Below are positions 1-8,378 of a stretch of 64,000 bases of DNA, one piece after another. The notes below the pieces were generated by a model. That model was not told the DNA's origin. It worked only from the letters and a program-made list of their open reading frames with translations, and did not search any database. Made by a program: the position numbers and the translations under genes. Location of the stretch: positions 620,001 through 684,000 of the forward strand of contig CAVZQP010000001.1 in assembly GCA_963777485.1 (NCBI GenBank), given 5' to 3'. The DNA is from Bog-473 sp963777485. GTDB taxonomy: Bacteria > Actinomycetota > Acidimicrobiia > Acidimicrobiales > RAAP-2. The first letter of the stretch is position 1, and every line of letters starts with the position of its first letter.

Positions 1-857
1 AGCATCCGCGTAAGGGCCGAGCAGGTCTGGCCTGAGTTCATGTAGCAGGCGAACACCCCGGCGGGCACAGCGGCTGCCAGGTCGGCATCATCGAGCAGGA
101 TGTTGGCCGACTTGCCGCCCAACTCGAGCGAGACGCGCTTGATGCCCTCGGCGGCGAGCTCCATGACTCTCCGTCCGGCCCGGGTGGAGCCGGTGAAGGA
201 CACCATGTCGACCTTGGGGTGCGCGGCGATGGCCTCGCCTACCACCGGCCCGACGCCACTGACCAAATTGAACACGCCGGCCGGCAGCCCGACCTCGTCG
301 ATGATCTCGGCCAGGATGAAGGCGTTGATCGGCGCCACCTCGCTCGGCTTGAGCACCACGGTGCAGCCCGCGGCCAGAGCGGGTGCAACCTTGAGTACGA
401 CCTGGTAGAGAGGGAAGTTCCACGGCGTGATGGCGCCCACGACCCCGATGGGCTCGTGCACGACGAGCGAGTTGCCGAGCTCCTCTTCCCACTGGAAGGC
501 CTCGGCCGCGTTGGCGGCGTCGGCGAACGCGCCGGCCGGCAGGCCCACCTGAACGGAGCCCGACAGCGTCATCGGCATGCCGACCTCGTGGCTGATGACG
601 GTGGCGATCTCGTCGGTGCGCGCCGCCAGGGCCTCACCGATGCGCTTGAGCAGCTTGCCGCGCTCCTCGCGGGAGGTGGCGGCCCAGGCCGGGAACGCCG
701 CCGCGGCCGCCTGCACGGCCTTGTCGACGTCCTCGGGCGTCCCTTCGGGGATGGTGGCGAAGACCTCCTCGGTGGCCGAGTCGATGACCTCGAGGGTGCC
801 GGACCCGGTCGATGGGACCCAGGCCCCGTTGATGTAGATCTTGTCGCGCACGTCCAT
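1..857 (-). CDS. Aldehyde dehydrogenase family protein (C-terminus beyond the window)
   Basis: NAD(P)-dependent oxidation of an aldehyde to the acid or acyl-CoA. I read 285 codons from an ATG at 857 to the left edge, so the last ~190 residues of a normal ~475-residue enzyme are missing. Visible family landmarks are TPWNFP (N near residue 147), FTGSTRAG near 220 (nucleotide binding), SLELGGK with the general-base Glu near 245, and GQTCSA with the catalytic Cys near 279. All catalytic residues within the visible part are present. The start begins MDVRDKIYINGAW, the usual N-terminus of the family. The aldehyde substrate cannot be told. The next gene on the same strand lies 119 bp upstream and looks unrelated. 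Confidence 0.93.
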   Translation of the reverse strand, partial: MDVRDKIYINGAWVPSTGSGTLEVIDSATEEVFATIPEGTPEDVDKAVQAAAAAFPAWAATSREERGKLLKRIGEALAARTDEIATVISHEVGMPMTLSGSVQVGLPAGAFADAANAAEAFQWEEELGNSLVVHEPIGVVGAITPWNFPLYQVVLKVAPALAAGCTVVLKPSEVAPINAFILAEIIDEVGLPAGVFNLVSGVGPVVGEAIAAHPKVDMVSFTGSTRAGRRVMELAAEGIKRVSLELGGKSANILLDDADLAAAVPAGVFACYMNSGQTCSALTRM

Positions 858-976
858 GGGGAAGCCCTCCCTCGTCGATGTCTCGATGCTGAGCGTCCCC
901 ACCCTATCCAGCCAGGCCGGCGGGCCGCCCCTCCGGGCGCCGCGGCTGCGCCGCCCCGGCCGACCCGGATAGAGGG

Positions 977-2908
977 TTAGCTCATGCCCACGATCGGTGC
1001 GTTGAGGCGGATGCTGCCCGCGGAGCCGAAGAACCCCGCGTCGCCGTAGTTGAAGATGCCGCCGTCGGAGGCCACGAGCCAGTAGCCGCCACCGTCGGTC
1101 GAGGCGTCCATCCCCACCACCGGCGCGTTGAGGTGGAGCGCGCCCGCCGACCCGTCGAAGCCGGCGTCGCCGTAGTTGAAGATGCCCCCGTCGGAGGCCA
1201 CGAGCCAGTAGCCCGCACCGTCGGGGCTCGATGCCATCCCCACCACCGGCGCGTTGAGGTGGAGCGCGCCCGCCGACCCGGCGAACGCGGCGTCGCCGTA
1301 GCTGAAGATGCCGCCGTCGGAGGCGACGAGCCAGTAGCCGGCGCCGTCGGGTGTCGGCGCCATGCCGACGATCGGCGCGTTGAGATGCAAGGCGCCGGCC
1401 GAACCGTGGAAGACGGCGTCGCCATAGGTGAAGATGCCGCCGTCGGACGCCACGAGCCAGTACCCGCCGCCGTCGGGCGTCGCCGCCATGCCGACGATCG
1501 GCGCGTTGAGACGGAGGGCGCCCGCCGAGCCGGCGAACGCGGCGTCGCCGTAGTTGAAGATGCCGCCGTCAGAGGCGACGAGCCAGTACCCGGCGCCGTC
1601 GGGCGTCGGCGCCATGCCCACGATCGGCGCGTTGAGGTGCAGGTTGCCCGTCGAGCCGAAGAAGCCGGCCGAGCCGTAGTTGAAGATCCCGCCGTCCGAC
1701 GCGACGAGCTGGTAGCCGGTGCCCGCCGCGACGCAGGCCTGGCCGCCGTTGCAGCTGGGCGGGAACGCGTACAGCGCCTCGGCCGCCTGGACCGACCCGA
1801 CCGTGTTGTCGCCGGCGCCGGTGCAGCTGGTGATGCCGACCGGGCACGACACGCCGTTGAGGAGGACGTGGCCGGCGGGACTGGTCGGGTCGAGGCCCGT
1901 CGTTGCCTGCCAGGCGCCACCCGAGCCGAACTCGACCAGCGCGTGGTCCAGCTTGTTGTCGGGCGCCGTCCCGAGATAGCCGCCGACCGCGAGGCACTCA
2001 CCCGAGCCGTCTGTGGTGCACGAGACGCCGTTGAGCTGAATCGACGTCGTGCCGGTGGGGACGGGGATCGCCGTGCGCGCCCAGTTCGGAGACGAGAAGA
2101 CCTCGGCGACCGCCTGGCCGCCGCCGCTGTTGCCGACGGCCGTGCACGACGTGGACGAAGGACACGACAGCGAGGTGAGAGTGTCGCCCCCGTGCAGCGT
2201 CAAGGCACTCCACGTGGTGCCCGCCAGTGTCTCGACCATCGAGCCAAGGTTCGATGCCCCGACGGCCAGGCAGGACGTCGCGGAGAAGCATTGGATGCCG
2301 CCGGCCGTCGCCGAGTTCGCGCCGGCTGGAAGGGCGGCCTGCGACGCCGTCCACGTGGTTCCCGAGAGCGTGTCGACGAGGACGTGGTTGTTCGCTCCGA
2401 ACATGTAGCTGCCCACGGCGACGCACGACGTGCTCGACACGCACGAAATGGACGAGAGGACGCCGTGGATCCCGCCGGCCGGCTCGAGCCCCGAGGTGAC
2501 CGGGGTCCACGTCGTCCCGCTCAACGTCTCGACCAGCGGCTCGGCCCCGAGGAGCGTCTGCGTGTGGCTCCCGACCGCGATGCACGAGGTGTCGGACGCG
2601 CACCAGACGCCATTGAGCGTCGGATTTTTCACCCCCGAATGGATGATGTTGCTCAGCGACCAGGTGTCACCGTCCAACACGGCGGCGAACCCGACCGTCT
2701 TGGCCGATGACCTGGTGGTGCCGACGGCGACGCACGCCGTCACCGACTTGCACGAGATGCCGTTCAGCCCGGCGAACGCGCCGGACGAGGTCGACGTCAG
2801 GGTCTGCAGGACGAACGACGGGCTGGACGGGACCGCGGCGGCGGGCCCCGAGAGGGCCAGGGCGAGGAGAAGGGCTCCCAACAGCGAAGAGAGGGCGATC
2901 CTGCGCAT
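977..2908 (-). CDS. Secreted repeat protein: 7 Cys-pair repeats plus 6 GYW repeats
   Basis: Function unknown; probably an extracellular beta-propeller-like protein of 643 residues. Residues 1-25 form a signal peptide (RR, a hydrophobic stretch, then GPAAA). Residues ~30-390 hold seven copies of a repeat whose core is 'LNGxSCxSxTSCxAVG', each with two Cys 6-8 residues apart, probably a disulfide. Residues 397-643 hold six copies of a 42-residue repeat 'GYWLVASDGGIFNYGDA...NAPIVGM'. An ATG at 2908 followed directly by the signal peptide fixes the start; an open frame continues to 3229 but encodes nothing signal-like. A larger relative sits at 13613-16597. The seven N-terminal repeats suggest a seven-bladed propeller, which is inference. 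Ligand and role cannot be read from the sequence. Confidence 0.85.
   Translation of the reverse strand: MRRIALSSLLGALLLALALSGPAAAVPSSPSFVLQTLTSTSSGAFAGLNGISCKSVTACVAVGTTRSSAKTVGFAAVLDGDTWSLSNIIHSGVKNPTLNGVWCASDTSCIAVGSHTQTLLGAEPLVETLSGTTWTPVTSGLEPAGGIHGVLSSISCVSSTSCVAVGSYMFGANNHVLVDTLSGTTWTASQAALPAGANSATAGGIQCFSATSCLAVGASNLGSMVETLAGTTWSALTLHGGDTLTSLSCPSSTSCTAVGNSGGGQAVAEVFSSPNWARTAIPVPTGTTSIQLNGVSCTTDGSGECLAVGGYLGTAPDNKLDHALVEFGSGGAWQATTGLDPTSPAGHVLLNGVSCPVGITSCTGAGDNTVGSVQAAEALYAFPPSCNGGQACVAAGTGYQLVASDGGIFNYGSAGFFGSTGNLHLNAPIVGMAPTPDGAGYWLVASDGGIFNYGDAAFAGSAGALRLNAPIVGMAATPDGGGYWLVASDGGIFTYGDAVFHGSAGALHLNAPIVGMAPTPDGAGYWLVASDGGIFSYGDAAFAGSAGALHLNAPVVGMASSPDGAGYWLVASDGGIFNYGDAGFDGSAGALHLNAPVVGMDASTDGGGYWLVASDGGIFNYGDAGFFGSAGSIRLNAPIVGMS
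980..1720 (-). repeat. 126-bp tandem repeat, 5 full copies and one partial
   Basis: Five complete 126-bp units and a final 111-bp unit encode the 42-residue GYW repeats at the C-terminus of the surrounding gene. The units are very similar at the DNA level as well as in protein, which suggests recent duplication or ongoing homogenisation. Such an array is prone to collapse in short-read assembly. Confidence 0.9.
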
Positions 2909-3014
2909 GGTGACCCCGCCTTTCCCGACCGGTCGCCGGTTCGTTCCGGGCGAGGACGCTACAGGATGCGGCTGTGGCGGCCGCGTCGGTCGGCAGCCAG
3001 CCGGGGCGGCGGGC

Positions 3015-3905
3015 TCACCCCTTCTTGCCGAGCAATGGGTGTTCGCCCATGCCGACGGGCTGGAGATGCTGACCGAGCACTTCGTGGAAGTGGTCGGCGA
3101 CCTCCTGGGGCGTCCAGCCCCCTTCGCGCCACATCGTCGCGATCTGCCGGGGCGTCTGGAACAGCGTGTAGGCGAAGCCCGTGCGCCCGAGCACCTGGCC
3201 GTTGACGTACGAGGCGCCCTCGGAAGCAAGGAACGCGATCAACGGCGCGTTGAGGGCGGCGTCCTGGTCGGCCGGCGGCTCGGCGCCCTGGTAGAGGCCC
3301 TCCGTCATGCGGGTGAAGCCCGCAGGGGCCACGGCGTTCACCGTGATGCCGTACTTGCCGAGCTCGAGCGCCCACACGAACGTCATGCCCATGATCGCCG
3401 CCTTGGCGGCACCGTAGTTGGTCTGGCCGAAGTTCCCGCGCAGGCCGGCCGACGACGTGATGTTCACGATGCGGCCGTAGCCGGCGTCCTTCATGAGGGG
3501 CGCCGCGTGGCGCACCGTGTTGAACGTGCCCTTCTGGTGCACGGCGATCACGGCGTCGTAGTCGGACTCGTCCATCTTGACCAGCGTGCGGTCGCGCACG
3601 ATGCCGGCGTTGTTGACGACGATGTCGATCTTCCCGAAGTTGTCGACCGCCGTCTGGATGATGTTGCCGGCGGCGGCGAAGTCGCTCACCGAGTCGTGGT
3701 TCGGCACCGCGGTGCCGCCGCCCGCCTCGATCTCCTTGCACACCTGGGCGGCAGGGTCCTCTGCGGTGCCCTCACCGCCGAGCGTCACGCCGACGTCGTT
3801 GACGACGACCTTTGCGCCCTCGGCGGCCAGGCAGAGGGCGATGTCGCGCCCGATGCCCCGACCCGCACCCGTCACCACCGCCGACCGGCCATCGAGAAGT
3901 CCCAT
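3015..3905 (-). CDS. SDR family oxidoreductase (3-hydroxyacyl-CoA dehydrogenase-like)
   Basis: NAD(P)-dependent short-chain dehydrogenase of 296 residues. The cofactor motif TGAGRGIG is at residues 12-19, NNAG at 98-101, and the catalytic Ser151-Tyr164-Lys168 (YGAAK) is intact. The long insert after the second beta strand (VNDVGVTLGGEG) and the length resemble the HSD17B4/FabG-like group that acts on hydroxyacyl-CoA, so beta-oxidation is the best guess; the exact substrate is unknown. A -10 box TACAGT ends 8 bases before the ATG, with no Shine-Dalgarno, so the mRNA is probably leaderless. The inverted repeat CTGAC-N6-GTCAG lies over the expected -35 region, suggesting TetR-type repression. 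Confidence 0.93.
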   Translation of the reverse strand: MGLLDGRSAVVTGAGRGIGRDIALCLAAEGAKVVVNDVGVTLGGEGTAEDPAAQVCKEIEAGGGTAVPNHDSVSDFAAAGNIIQTAVDNFGKIDIVVNNAGIVRDRTLVKMDESDYDAVIAVHQKGTFNTVRHAAPLMKDAGYGRIVNITSSAGLRGNFGQTNYGAAKAAIMGMTFVWALELGKYGITVNAVAPAGFTRMTEGLYQGAEPPADQDAALNAPLIAFLASEGASYVNGQVLGRTGFAYTLFQTPRQIATMWREGGWTPQEVADHFHEVLGQHLQPVGMGEHPLLGKKG

Positions 3906-3913
3906 GACCGCGC

Positions 3914-3919
3914 ACTGTA
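3914..3919 (-). promoter_or_regulatory. -10 box of a leaderless promoter (SDR gene)
   Basis: TACAGT reads toward the SDR gene and ends 8 bases before its ATG at 3905, placing transcription start at or next to the start codon. Confidence 0.55.
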
Positions 3920-3935
3920 CTCGGGGCTCCGTTTG

Positions 3936-3951
3936 CTGACAGCGGTGTCAG
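3936..3951. promoter_or_regulatory. Inverted repeat CTGAC-N6-GTCAG (putative TetR operator)
   Basis: CTGAC-agcggt-GTCAG lies 31 bp upstream of the SDR gene (minus strand) and 97 bp upstream of the class II aldolase (plus strand). It is one of five exact copies of this motif in the window, all in promoter regions. The spacer gives an extended TGACA-N4-TGTCA symmetry. Confidence 0.65.
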
Positions 3952-4047
3952 GGTTGGCCCCGGGGCAGTACGATTCGGGCAACCACGGGGCGACGGGGTT
4001 CTCCACGTCGTCCCAATTGAGCGGTACCGAGCGGTGAGGAGCCCGGC

Positions 4048-4689
4048 ATGGCCACCAGCATTCCGAACGCACCCGAACAGATCGTCGCGGCGGCCCAGGA
4101 GCTCCTGTCGAAGGGGTTGGTCGAAGGGACGTCGGGGAACATCTCGGCGCGGATGGAGGACGGCAACATCGCCTGCACGCCGTCCTCGCTCGACTACCGC
4201 GTCATGTCGGTGGACGACATCTGCATCGTGAACCCGGAGGGCGAGCAGGTGGCGGGGGAGCGCGGACCGACCTCGGAGAAGTACCTCCACCTGGCCGTGA
4301 TGAACGCATACGAGGACATCGGGGTGTGCATCCATTCCCACGCGGTGCACGCCACCATGTTCGCGGTGGCGCACCAGGACATCCCCAGCTGCATCGACGA
4401 GTTCACCGTGTACCTGGGTGGCGACATCCGCTGCACCGAGTACGCGCCGAGCGGTTCGCCGGACCTGGCCGAGCAGGTGGTCAAGGCGCTCGAGAACCGG
4501 GGCGCCGCCCTGATCGCCAACCACGGGATGGTGGCCATCGGCACCACGATGGAGAAGACCATGCACAACACGGCGCTGGTCGAGCGCTCCGCCAAGATCA
4601 TCTGGGGCGCGAAGCAGCTGGGCGGGATCTTCCCGCTGCCCGACAAGGTCAACACCAACTTCGCCAACGTCTACCCGTACATGCGGTAA
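4048..4689 (+). CDS. Class II aldolase/adducin family protein
   Basis: A 213-residue zinc-dependent aldolase or decarboxylase-type enzyme of the FucA/AraD fold. EGTSGNIS at residues 26-33 is the phosphate/substrate loop of the family. H96 and H98 in the HSH motif and H159 in NHG are the three metal ligands, and E77 in TSEKY is the usual acid/base position. The length is typical of the catalytic domain alone. It is the first gene of a two-gene unit with the RidA-like protein 4 bp downstream, which suggests the pair handles a carbonyl or imine intermediate; the substrate (fuculose phosphate-like or other) cannot be assigned. Confidence 0.9.
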   Translation: MATSIPNAPEQIVAAAQELLSKGLVEGTSGNISARMEDGNIACTPSSLDYRVMSVDDICIVNPEGEQVAGERGPTSEKYLHLAVMNAYEDIGVCIHSHAVHATMFAVAHQDIPSCIDEFTVYLGGDIRCTEYAPSGSPDLAEQVVKALENRGAALIANHGMVAIGTTMEKTMHNTALVERSAKIIWGAKQLGGIFPLPDKVNTNFANVYPYMR

Positions 4690-4693
4690 CGAC

Positions 4694-5164
4694 GTGACCG
4701 ACGGCATCGTCCGGGCTCGCTTGGACGAGCTCGGCTTGACCCTGCACGGGCCGCATCCGCCCCACGACCCACTGGACGCCGTCGTCGTCCACGACGGCGT
4801 GGCGCGGACCTCCGGTCAGCTGCCGCGTATCGCCGGTGAGCTGACCTGCCTCGGCCGGCTGGGCGACGAGGTCAGCGTCGACGAGGGCCGCGCCGCGGCC
4901 GCCGTGTGCGCGCTCAACGCGTTGGCGGTGCTGGAGGCCGCTCTGGGCTCGCTCGACCGGATCGAACGGGTCCTCACCGTGACCGGCTACGTGGCCTCGG
5001 CGCCCGACTTCCACGAGCAGCCGACGGTGGTCGACGGGGCGAGCCGGGTGCTGGCCGACGTCTTCGGCGACGCGGGGCGCCACACCCGCTCGGCGATCGG
5101 GGTGGCGGCGCTGCCACGCCGGGGTGCTGTCGAGATAGAGGTCACGGTCGCCGTCAAGGCTTGA
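4694..5164 (+). CDS. RidA/YjgF-like family protein
   Basis: A 156-residue member of the RidA/YjgF/YER057c/UK114 superfamily. Members hydrolyse reactive enamine/imine intermediates or act in small-molecule catabolism. The fold shows in 'VVVHDGVARTSGQLPR', the helix 'AAAAVCALNALAVLEAALGSLDRI' region and 'VLTVTGYVAS'. The catalytic Arg of canonical RidA (near the C-terminus in a short 'RxAVG' motif) appears here as TRSAIGVAAL, which is compatible with the YjgF-like branch. It starts at GTG 4694, 4 bp after the aldolase stop, so the two are co-transcribed. Its last 11 bases overlap the end of the convergent PEP-mutase-like gene. Confidence 0.88.
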   Translation: MTDGIVRARLDELGLTLHGPHPPHDPLDAVVVHDGVARTSGQLPRIAGELTCLGRLGDEVSVDEGRAAAAVCALNALAVLEAALGSLDRIERVLTVTGYVASAPDFHEQPTVVDGASRVLADVFGDAGRHTRSAIGVAALPRRGAVEIEVTVAVKA

Positions 5165-5984
5165 CGAAGGCGGCTGCGATGTCGGCGCGCGCTGCGCCGG
5201 CGGCCTCCCAGTAGTTGGGGATGCCGTCGATCTGGAGCTGCTTGACCGCTTCGATCGCCGTGCCATACGCCGCGGCCGCGATGGCGCCGCCGACCGAGAT
5301 GCGCGCCACCCCCAACGCGGCCAGCGCGCTGATCGGCGGCGCGCCGGGGGTCAGCAGGACGTTCACCGGCCGGTCGACGGCGGCGAGGAGCGTCCGCAGC
5401 TCGTCGGGATCGACGACGCGTGGCGCGAACAACACGTCGGCACCGGCTGCCTGGTACGCCTGTAGACGGGCGATCGTGTCGGCCAAATCGACGCAGCCGT
5501 GCAGATAGTTCTCGGCCCGAGCGGTCAGCACGAACGGGACCGGGCCGTTGTGCGCCGCCTCGGCGGCGGCGCGCACGCGGTCGGCCGCCAGGCCCAACTC
5601 GTAGATCGGTTCGTCGCTGTTGCGGGTGAAGTCCTCCACCGATCCGCCGGCGAGGCCCTGCTCGATGGCGCGATGGATCGTCTCGGCCACACCCAGCGGC
5701 TCGTCGGCAAAGCAATTCTCGAGGTCGGCCGACACCGGGACGTCGACAGCGGCGCTGAGATCGGCGCAATGGGCCAGCACCTCATCACCCGTCATGGCGC
5801 CGTCGAGCCGGCCCTGCGTGAGGGCGAACCCGCCGCTGGTCGTCGCGATGGCCTCGCAGCCGGCATTGGCGAAGAGCCGCGCCGACCCGATATCCCACGC
5901 ATTGGGCATGAGGAGGGGGCGACCGGGGACGTGGAGATCGAGGAACGAGCGCGCCTTCTCGGCCTGTGCGGTGGAGGGAGTCAT
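5154..5984 (-). CDS. Isocitrate lyase/PEP mutase family protein
   Basis: A 276-residue TIM-barrel enzyme of the PEP mutase/2-methylisocitrate lyase superfamily, which cleaves or forms C-C or C-P bonds next to a carboxylate. Family signs are 'LLMPNAWDIGSARLF' near the start, 'IATTSGGFA' and 'VPVSADLENCF', where the Asp/Glu bind magnesium. The KKCGH catalytic loop of true isocitrate lyases is absent, so it is probably an oxaloacetate-hydrolase- or PEP-mutase-like member of unknown substrate. I chose ATG 5984; the open frame reaches further upstream but codes for nothing recognisable. It is the last gene of a minus-strand group with the VOC protein and the alcohol dehydrogenase. Confidence 0.9.
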   Translation of the reverse strand: MTPSTAQAEKARSFLDLHVPGRPLLMPNAWDIGSARLFANAGCEAIATTSGGFALTQGRLDGAMTGDEVLAHCADLSAAVDVPVSADLENCFADEPLGVAETIHRAIEQGLAGGSVEDFTRNSDEPIYELGLAADRVRAAAEAAHNGPVPFVLTARAENYLHGCVDLADTIARLQAYQAAGADVLFAPRVVDPDELRTLLAAVDRPVNVLLTPGAPPISALAALGVARISVGGAIAAAAYGTAIEAVKQLQIDGIPNYWEAAGAARADIAAAFVKP

Positions 5985-6019
5985 GTGACGCACGGTATCG
6001 GCGCCGTGCGACAGGCGGT

Positions 6020-6502
6020 TCAGCCGGCGGTCGCTGCCGGCACGTACGGCTTGGGATTCTCCGGGAACTCCCAGTACTGCACCTCGCACGTCATCGGGAG
6101 GATGTGGCTCACGTACAGCGAATGGATCTTCACGACGCCCTGGTCGTCCATGTGCAGGTCGATCAGTTTGAGGCGATCGTCTTTCTTCCGGAAGGCCTCG
6201 GCGCGCTCTTGGATGCCCTTCAGGTCGTCGAGCGAGTTGACGGCGAAGCCGTAGTGGTCCATCTGCGGGCACTTCATGGGATCGTCCTCGGAGATGAGGA
6301 AGATGAACTGGTCCCAGTGCACACAGCTGAGGATCAGGCGGCGGCGATCCTCGGTCATGACGGCCATCTCCTCGAAGCCGAGCACCTCCTCGAAGAAGGA
6401 GCAGATGTCCGAGCGGCTCTCCTCGCCGAGCAGATCCGCAGGAAGGGACATCGCGACGTGGTTGAAGCGCGGGTTCCCGGCTGGATAGTAGGGATGTGCC
6501 AT
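6020..6502 (-). CDS. VOC (glyoxalase/dioxygenase) family protein
   Basis: A 160-residue protein of the vicinal oxygen chelate fold. It opens with 'NPRFNHVAMSLP', where the His is a candidate first metal ligand, followed by 'SFFEEVLGFEEM', 'DHYGFAVNSLDDL' and the closing 'CEVQYWEFPE', the standard beta-alpha-beta-beta-beta pattern. It could be a dioxygenase, epimerase or glyoxalase; nothing here decides. The stop codon of the upstream alcohol dehydrogenase overlaps its ATG (TGATG), so the two genes are translationally coupled and likely act on the same pathway. Confidence 0.85.
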   Translation of the reverse strand: MAHPYYPAGNPRFNHVAMSLPADLLGEESRSDICSFFEEVLGFEEMAVMTEDRRRLILSCVHWDQFIFLISEDDPMKCPQMDHYGFAVNSLDDLKGIQERAEAFRKKDDRLKLIDLHMDDQGVVKIHSLYVSHILPMTCEVQYWEFPENPKPYVPAATAG

Positions 6503-7536
6503 CAGCGTGCCTCCGGTGCGACCATGACCTTGCCAGCGATGTTGCCCACGGCGAGACCCTCGAGCGCATTGACGATGCCGCCGAGCCCGATGGTGCCCGG
6601 CTCGATCAGCTGCTCAGCCGGGAAGCCGTCGGACGCGAGCAGGTCGAGGGCCTGCTCGAAGCCGCCGAGGTCGTAGATGAACGATCCTGTCACGGTCAGC
6701 TCGTTCAGGATCATCCGGTTGATGTCGAAGGTGGGGTGGTCGATGCCGGCGCCCACCATGACGAGGATGCCCCCGCGCCGCACCTGACAGAACGCGGTCT
6801 CGATGGCGGCGCGATGCCCGGAGCACTCCAGGACGACGTGGGCGGCGCGCGCCGACTGGCGCTCGGGCTCCCACGACGGGAACACCTCGAGGTCGGCCGG
6901 GTCCACGACCTCCTTCGCGCCCAGTTCTGCCGCCAGCCGGCGGCGGTTCTCGTTCGGCTCGACGGCGGTGACGTCGGTGATGTCCATGGCGCGCAGGGCG
7001 GCGATGCTCAGCGCTCCGATCGGTCCGGCGCCGAAGACCATGACGCTGTCGCCGGGCGCCGCCCCCGAGCGGGTGATGCCGTGCAACGCGACGGACAGCG
7101 GTTCGGCCAGGGCGGCGTGGCGAGGCGAGAGTCCCTCGGGCAGGCGCACCACCCCGGCGGCACGCGCCACGATGTACTCGGCGAAGGCACCGTCGGTGTG
7201 CTCACCGGTGCTCATGGAGTGGCGGTTCTCACACTGCGACGGCTTGCCTTCGAGGCAGCGCCGGCACGTGCCGCACTTCGGCGACGCGCCACCGACCACC
7301 AGCTCGCCGACCGACCAGTTCGTGACCTCGTCGCCAACGGCGACGATCGTCCCGCTCCACTCGTGTCCGGCGACGACACCTTTGGGCAAGCCCCAGCCGT
7401 CACGCAGCTGATGGATGTCGGAACCGCAGATGCCGCACGAATGCACGCGCACGACCACCTGATCGGGACCGGGGCTCGGCACGGGCCGTTCTTCGACGGT
7501 GACGATGCCCGGCGACTGATACACGGCGGCAGACAT
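6502..7536 (-). CDS. Zinc-dependent alcohol dehydrogenase (MDR family)
   Basis: A 344-residue medium-chain dehydrogenase oxidising an alcohol or polyol with NAD(P). Catalytic zinc ligands are C34 (CGICGSD) and H58-E59 (AGHEW). The structural zinc site 'CGTCRRCLEGKPSQC' has all four Cys. The Rossmann motif GAGPIGAL follows in the middle. It resembles threonine or sorbitol dehydrogenase-like enzymes, but the substrate is open. The start is ATG 7536 (MSAAVYQSP); the open frame extends upstream into the next gene. The motif CTGAC-N6-GTCAG sits 42 bp upstream and overlaps the end of the ThuA-like gene, so this gene, the VOC gene and the PEP-mutase-like gene may be regulated together. Confidence 0.93.
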   Translation of the reverse strand: MSAAVYQSPGIVTVEERPVPSPGPDQVVVRVHSCGICGSDIHQLRDGWGLPKGVVAGHEWSGTIVAVGDEVTNWSVGELVVGGASPKCGTCRRCLEGKPSQCENRHSMSTGEHTDGAFAEYIVARAAGVVRLPEGLSPRHAALAEPLSVALHGITRSGAAPGDSVMVFGAGPIGALSIAALRAMDITDVTAVEPNENRRRLAAELGAKEVVDPADLEVFPSWEPERQSARAAHVVLECSGHRAAIETAFCQVRRGGILVMVGAGIDHPTFDINRMILNELTVTGSFIYDLGGFEQALDLLASDGFPAEQLIEPGTIGLGGIVNALEGLAVGNIAGKVMVAPEAR

Positions 7537-7577
7537 GACGTCGGGGAGCGATCCGCCGTTCGCCCCCCCGGGTGACC

Positions 7578-7593
7578 CTGACATGAGCGTCAG
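7578..7593. promoter_or_regulatory. Inverted repeat CTGAC-N6-GTCAG (putative TetR operator)
   Basis: CTGAC-atgagc-GTCAG, extended to CCTGAC/GTCAGGTT, lies 42 bp upstream of the alcohol dehydrogenase. Its right edge runs into the stop codon of the ThuA-like gene at 7595. The GTCAGGTT half is identical to the halves at 18089 and 21265. Confidence 0.6.
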
Positions 7594-7594
7594 G

Positions 7595-8287
7595 TTACGC
7601 GTTCTCCCGCAGCCAGGCGAGGCCGCCCGCCAGGTGGCGCAGATAGACGGGGAGCTCCCACGCCAGAGGGAAATGACCCAGGGCCGTGTAGAAGCTGCGC
7701 GCACGGCCGTCTTCGACGCACCAGGCGAGCGGGAAGCCGCAGTCCGGCACCCTGCCTCCGGGCGCCGAGAGGTCGACCTGGTCGCCGGCGAGCCGCAGGA
7801 GGACCTGGGCATCGGGTCGCAGGTCGCGGAACAGATAGACCTCGTCGTGCCAGACCCACTGCTCGCCAATGTGCGCGGTGGCGGGGTGTGCCGCGTCGAC
7901 GACGTCGATGGCGAAGTCCTGGGTCCAGGGATGACCGTCGAAGCGGGCGCCGAGCATCGAGCCGTACTCGGGCCAGGTGTGGCTGGCGTCGGAGGCCGAA
8001 TGCACACCGAGCACGCGGAGCTGCCCACCGCTCCAGGCGGTGTAGGTCGCCTCCTTCTGGTCGGGTGACCACGGTGTCTCGCCGATGGTGAAGAGCGCGA
8101 GCACGCCGGCTGTCGCGAGCTGGCGGGGTGACACGTCGCGCACGTCGGTGACCACGGTGGGCGAGAGGCCGGCCATGTCGGCCAACTCCGACAGCGCCGT
8201 CTTGGCCTGGGTCAGGGTGCCATGCACGCCCGCCGGCCCGTCCACGTAGGGGGCGACCTGGGTGACGATCAGCATGGAGTCGGCCAT
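7595..8287 (-). CDS. ThuA-like domain protein (trehalose utilization family)
   Basis: A 230-residue protein of the ThuA/class I glutamine amidotransferase-like fold. Recognisable stretches are 'GVLALFTIGETPWSPDQ', 'GGQLRVLGVHSASDA', 'FDGHPWTQDFAIDV', 'IGEQWVWHDEVYLF' and 'PLAWCVEDGRARSFYTALGHF', which match this family of sugar-catabolism-associated proteins. No amidotransferase Cys-His pair is evident. I chose ATG 8287 (MADSMLIVTQ) because a -10 box TACACT ends 9 bases upstream; another start at 8335 is possible. Its reaction is not established from sequence. Confidence 0.8.
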   Translation of the reverse strand: MADSMLIVTQVAPYVDGPAGVHGTLTQAKTALSELADMAGLSPTVVTDVRDVSPRQLATAGVLALFTIGETPWSPDQKEATYTAWSGGQLRVLGVHSASDASHTWPEYGSMLGARFDGHPWTQDFAIDVVDAAHPATAHIGEQWVWHDEVYLFRDLRPDAQVLLRLAGDQVDLSAPGGRVPDCGFPLAWCVEDGRARSFYTALGHFPLAWELPVYLRHLAGGLAWLRENA

Positions 8288-8296
8288 CGGGAGCGG

Positions 8297-8302
8297 AGTG
8301 TA
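8297..8302 (-). promoter_or_regulatory. -10 box of a leaderless promoter (ThuA-like gene)
   Basis: TACACT reads toward the ThuA-like gene and ends 9 bases before ATG 8287. No Shine-Dalgarno sequence is present in between. Confidence 0.45.
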
Positions 8303-8378
8303 CGGCTGGTGCGATGGTGGTGCCGGGTGGTCCAATGCACGGCGGGCACACGAGCCCAGGCGGCAGTGAGGAGGACGA

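Noticed and set aside
219..980. A 253-codon open frame on the plus strand at the left edge
   Set aside because: The minus strand here encodes an aldehyde dehydrogenase with Cys, Glu and cofactor motifs; the plus-strand product is motif-free.
980..1720. Regularly spaced repeats as a possible CRISPR array
   Set aside because: The 126-bp period is contiguous, has no unique spacers, and is translated in frame as a protein repeat. The same holds for 13616-14371.
2909..3229. N-terminal extension of the first repeat protein up to 3229
   Set aside because: It lies inside the SDR gene in another frame, and the signal peptide begins at 2908.
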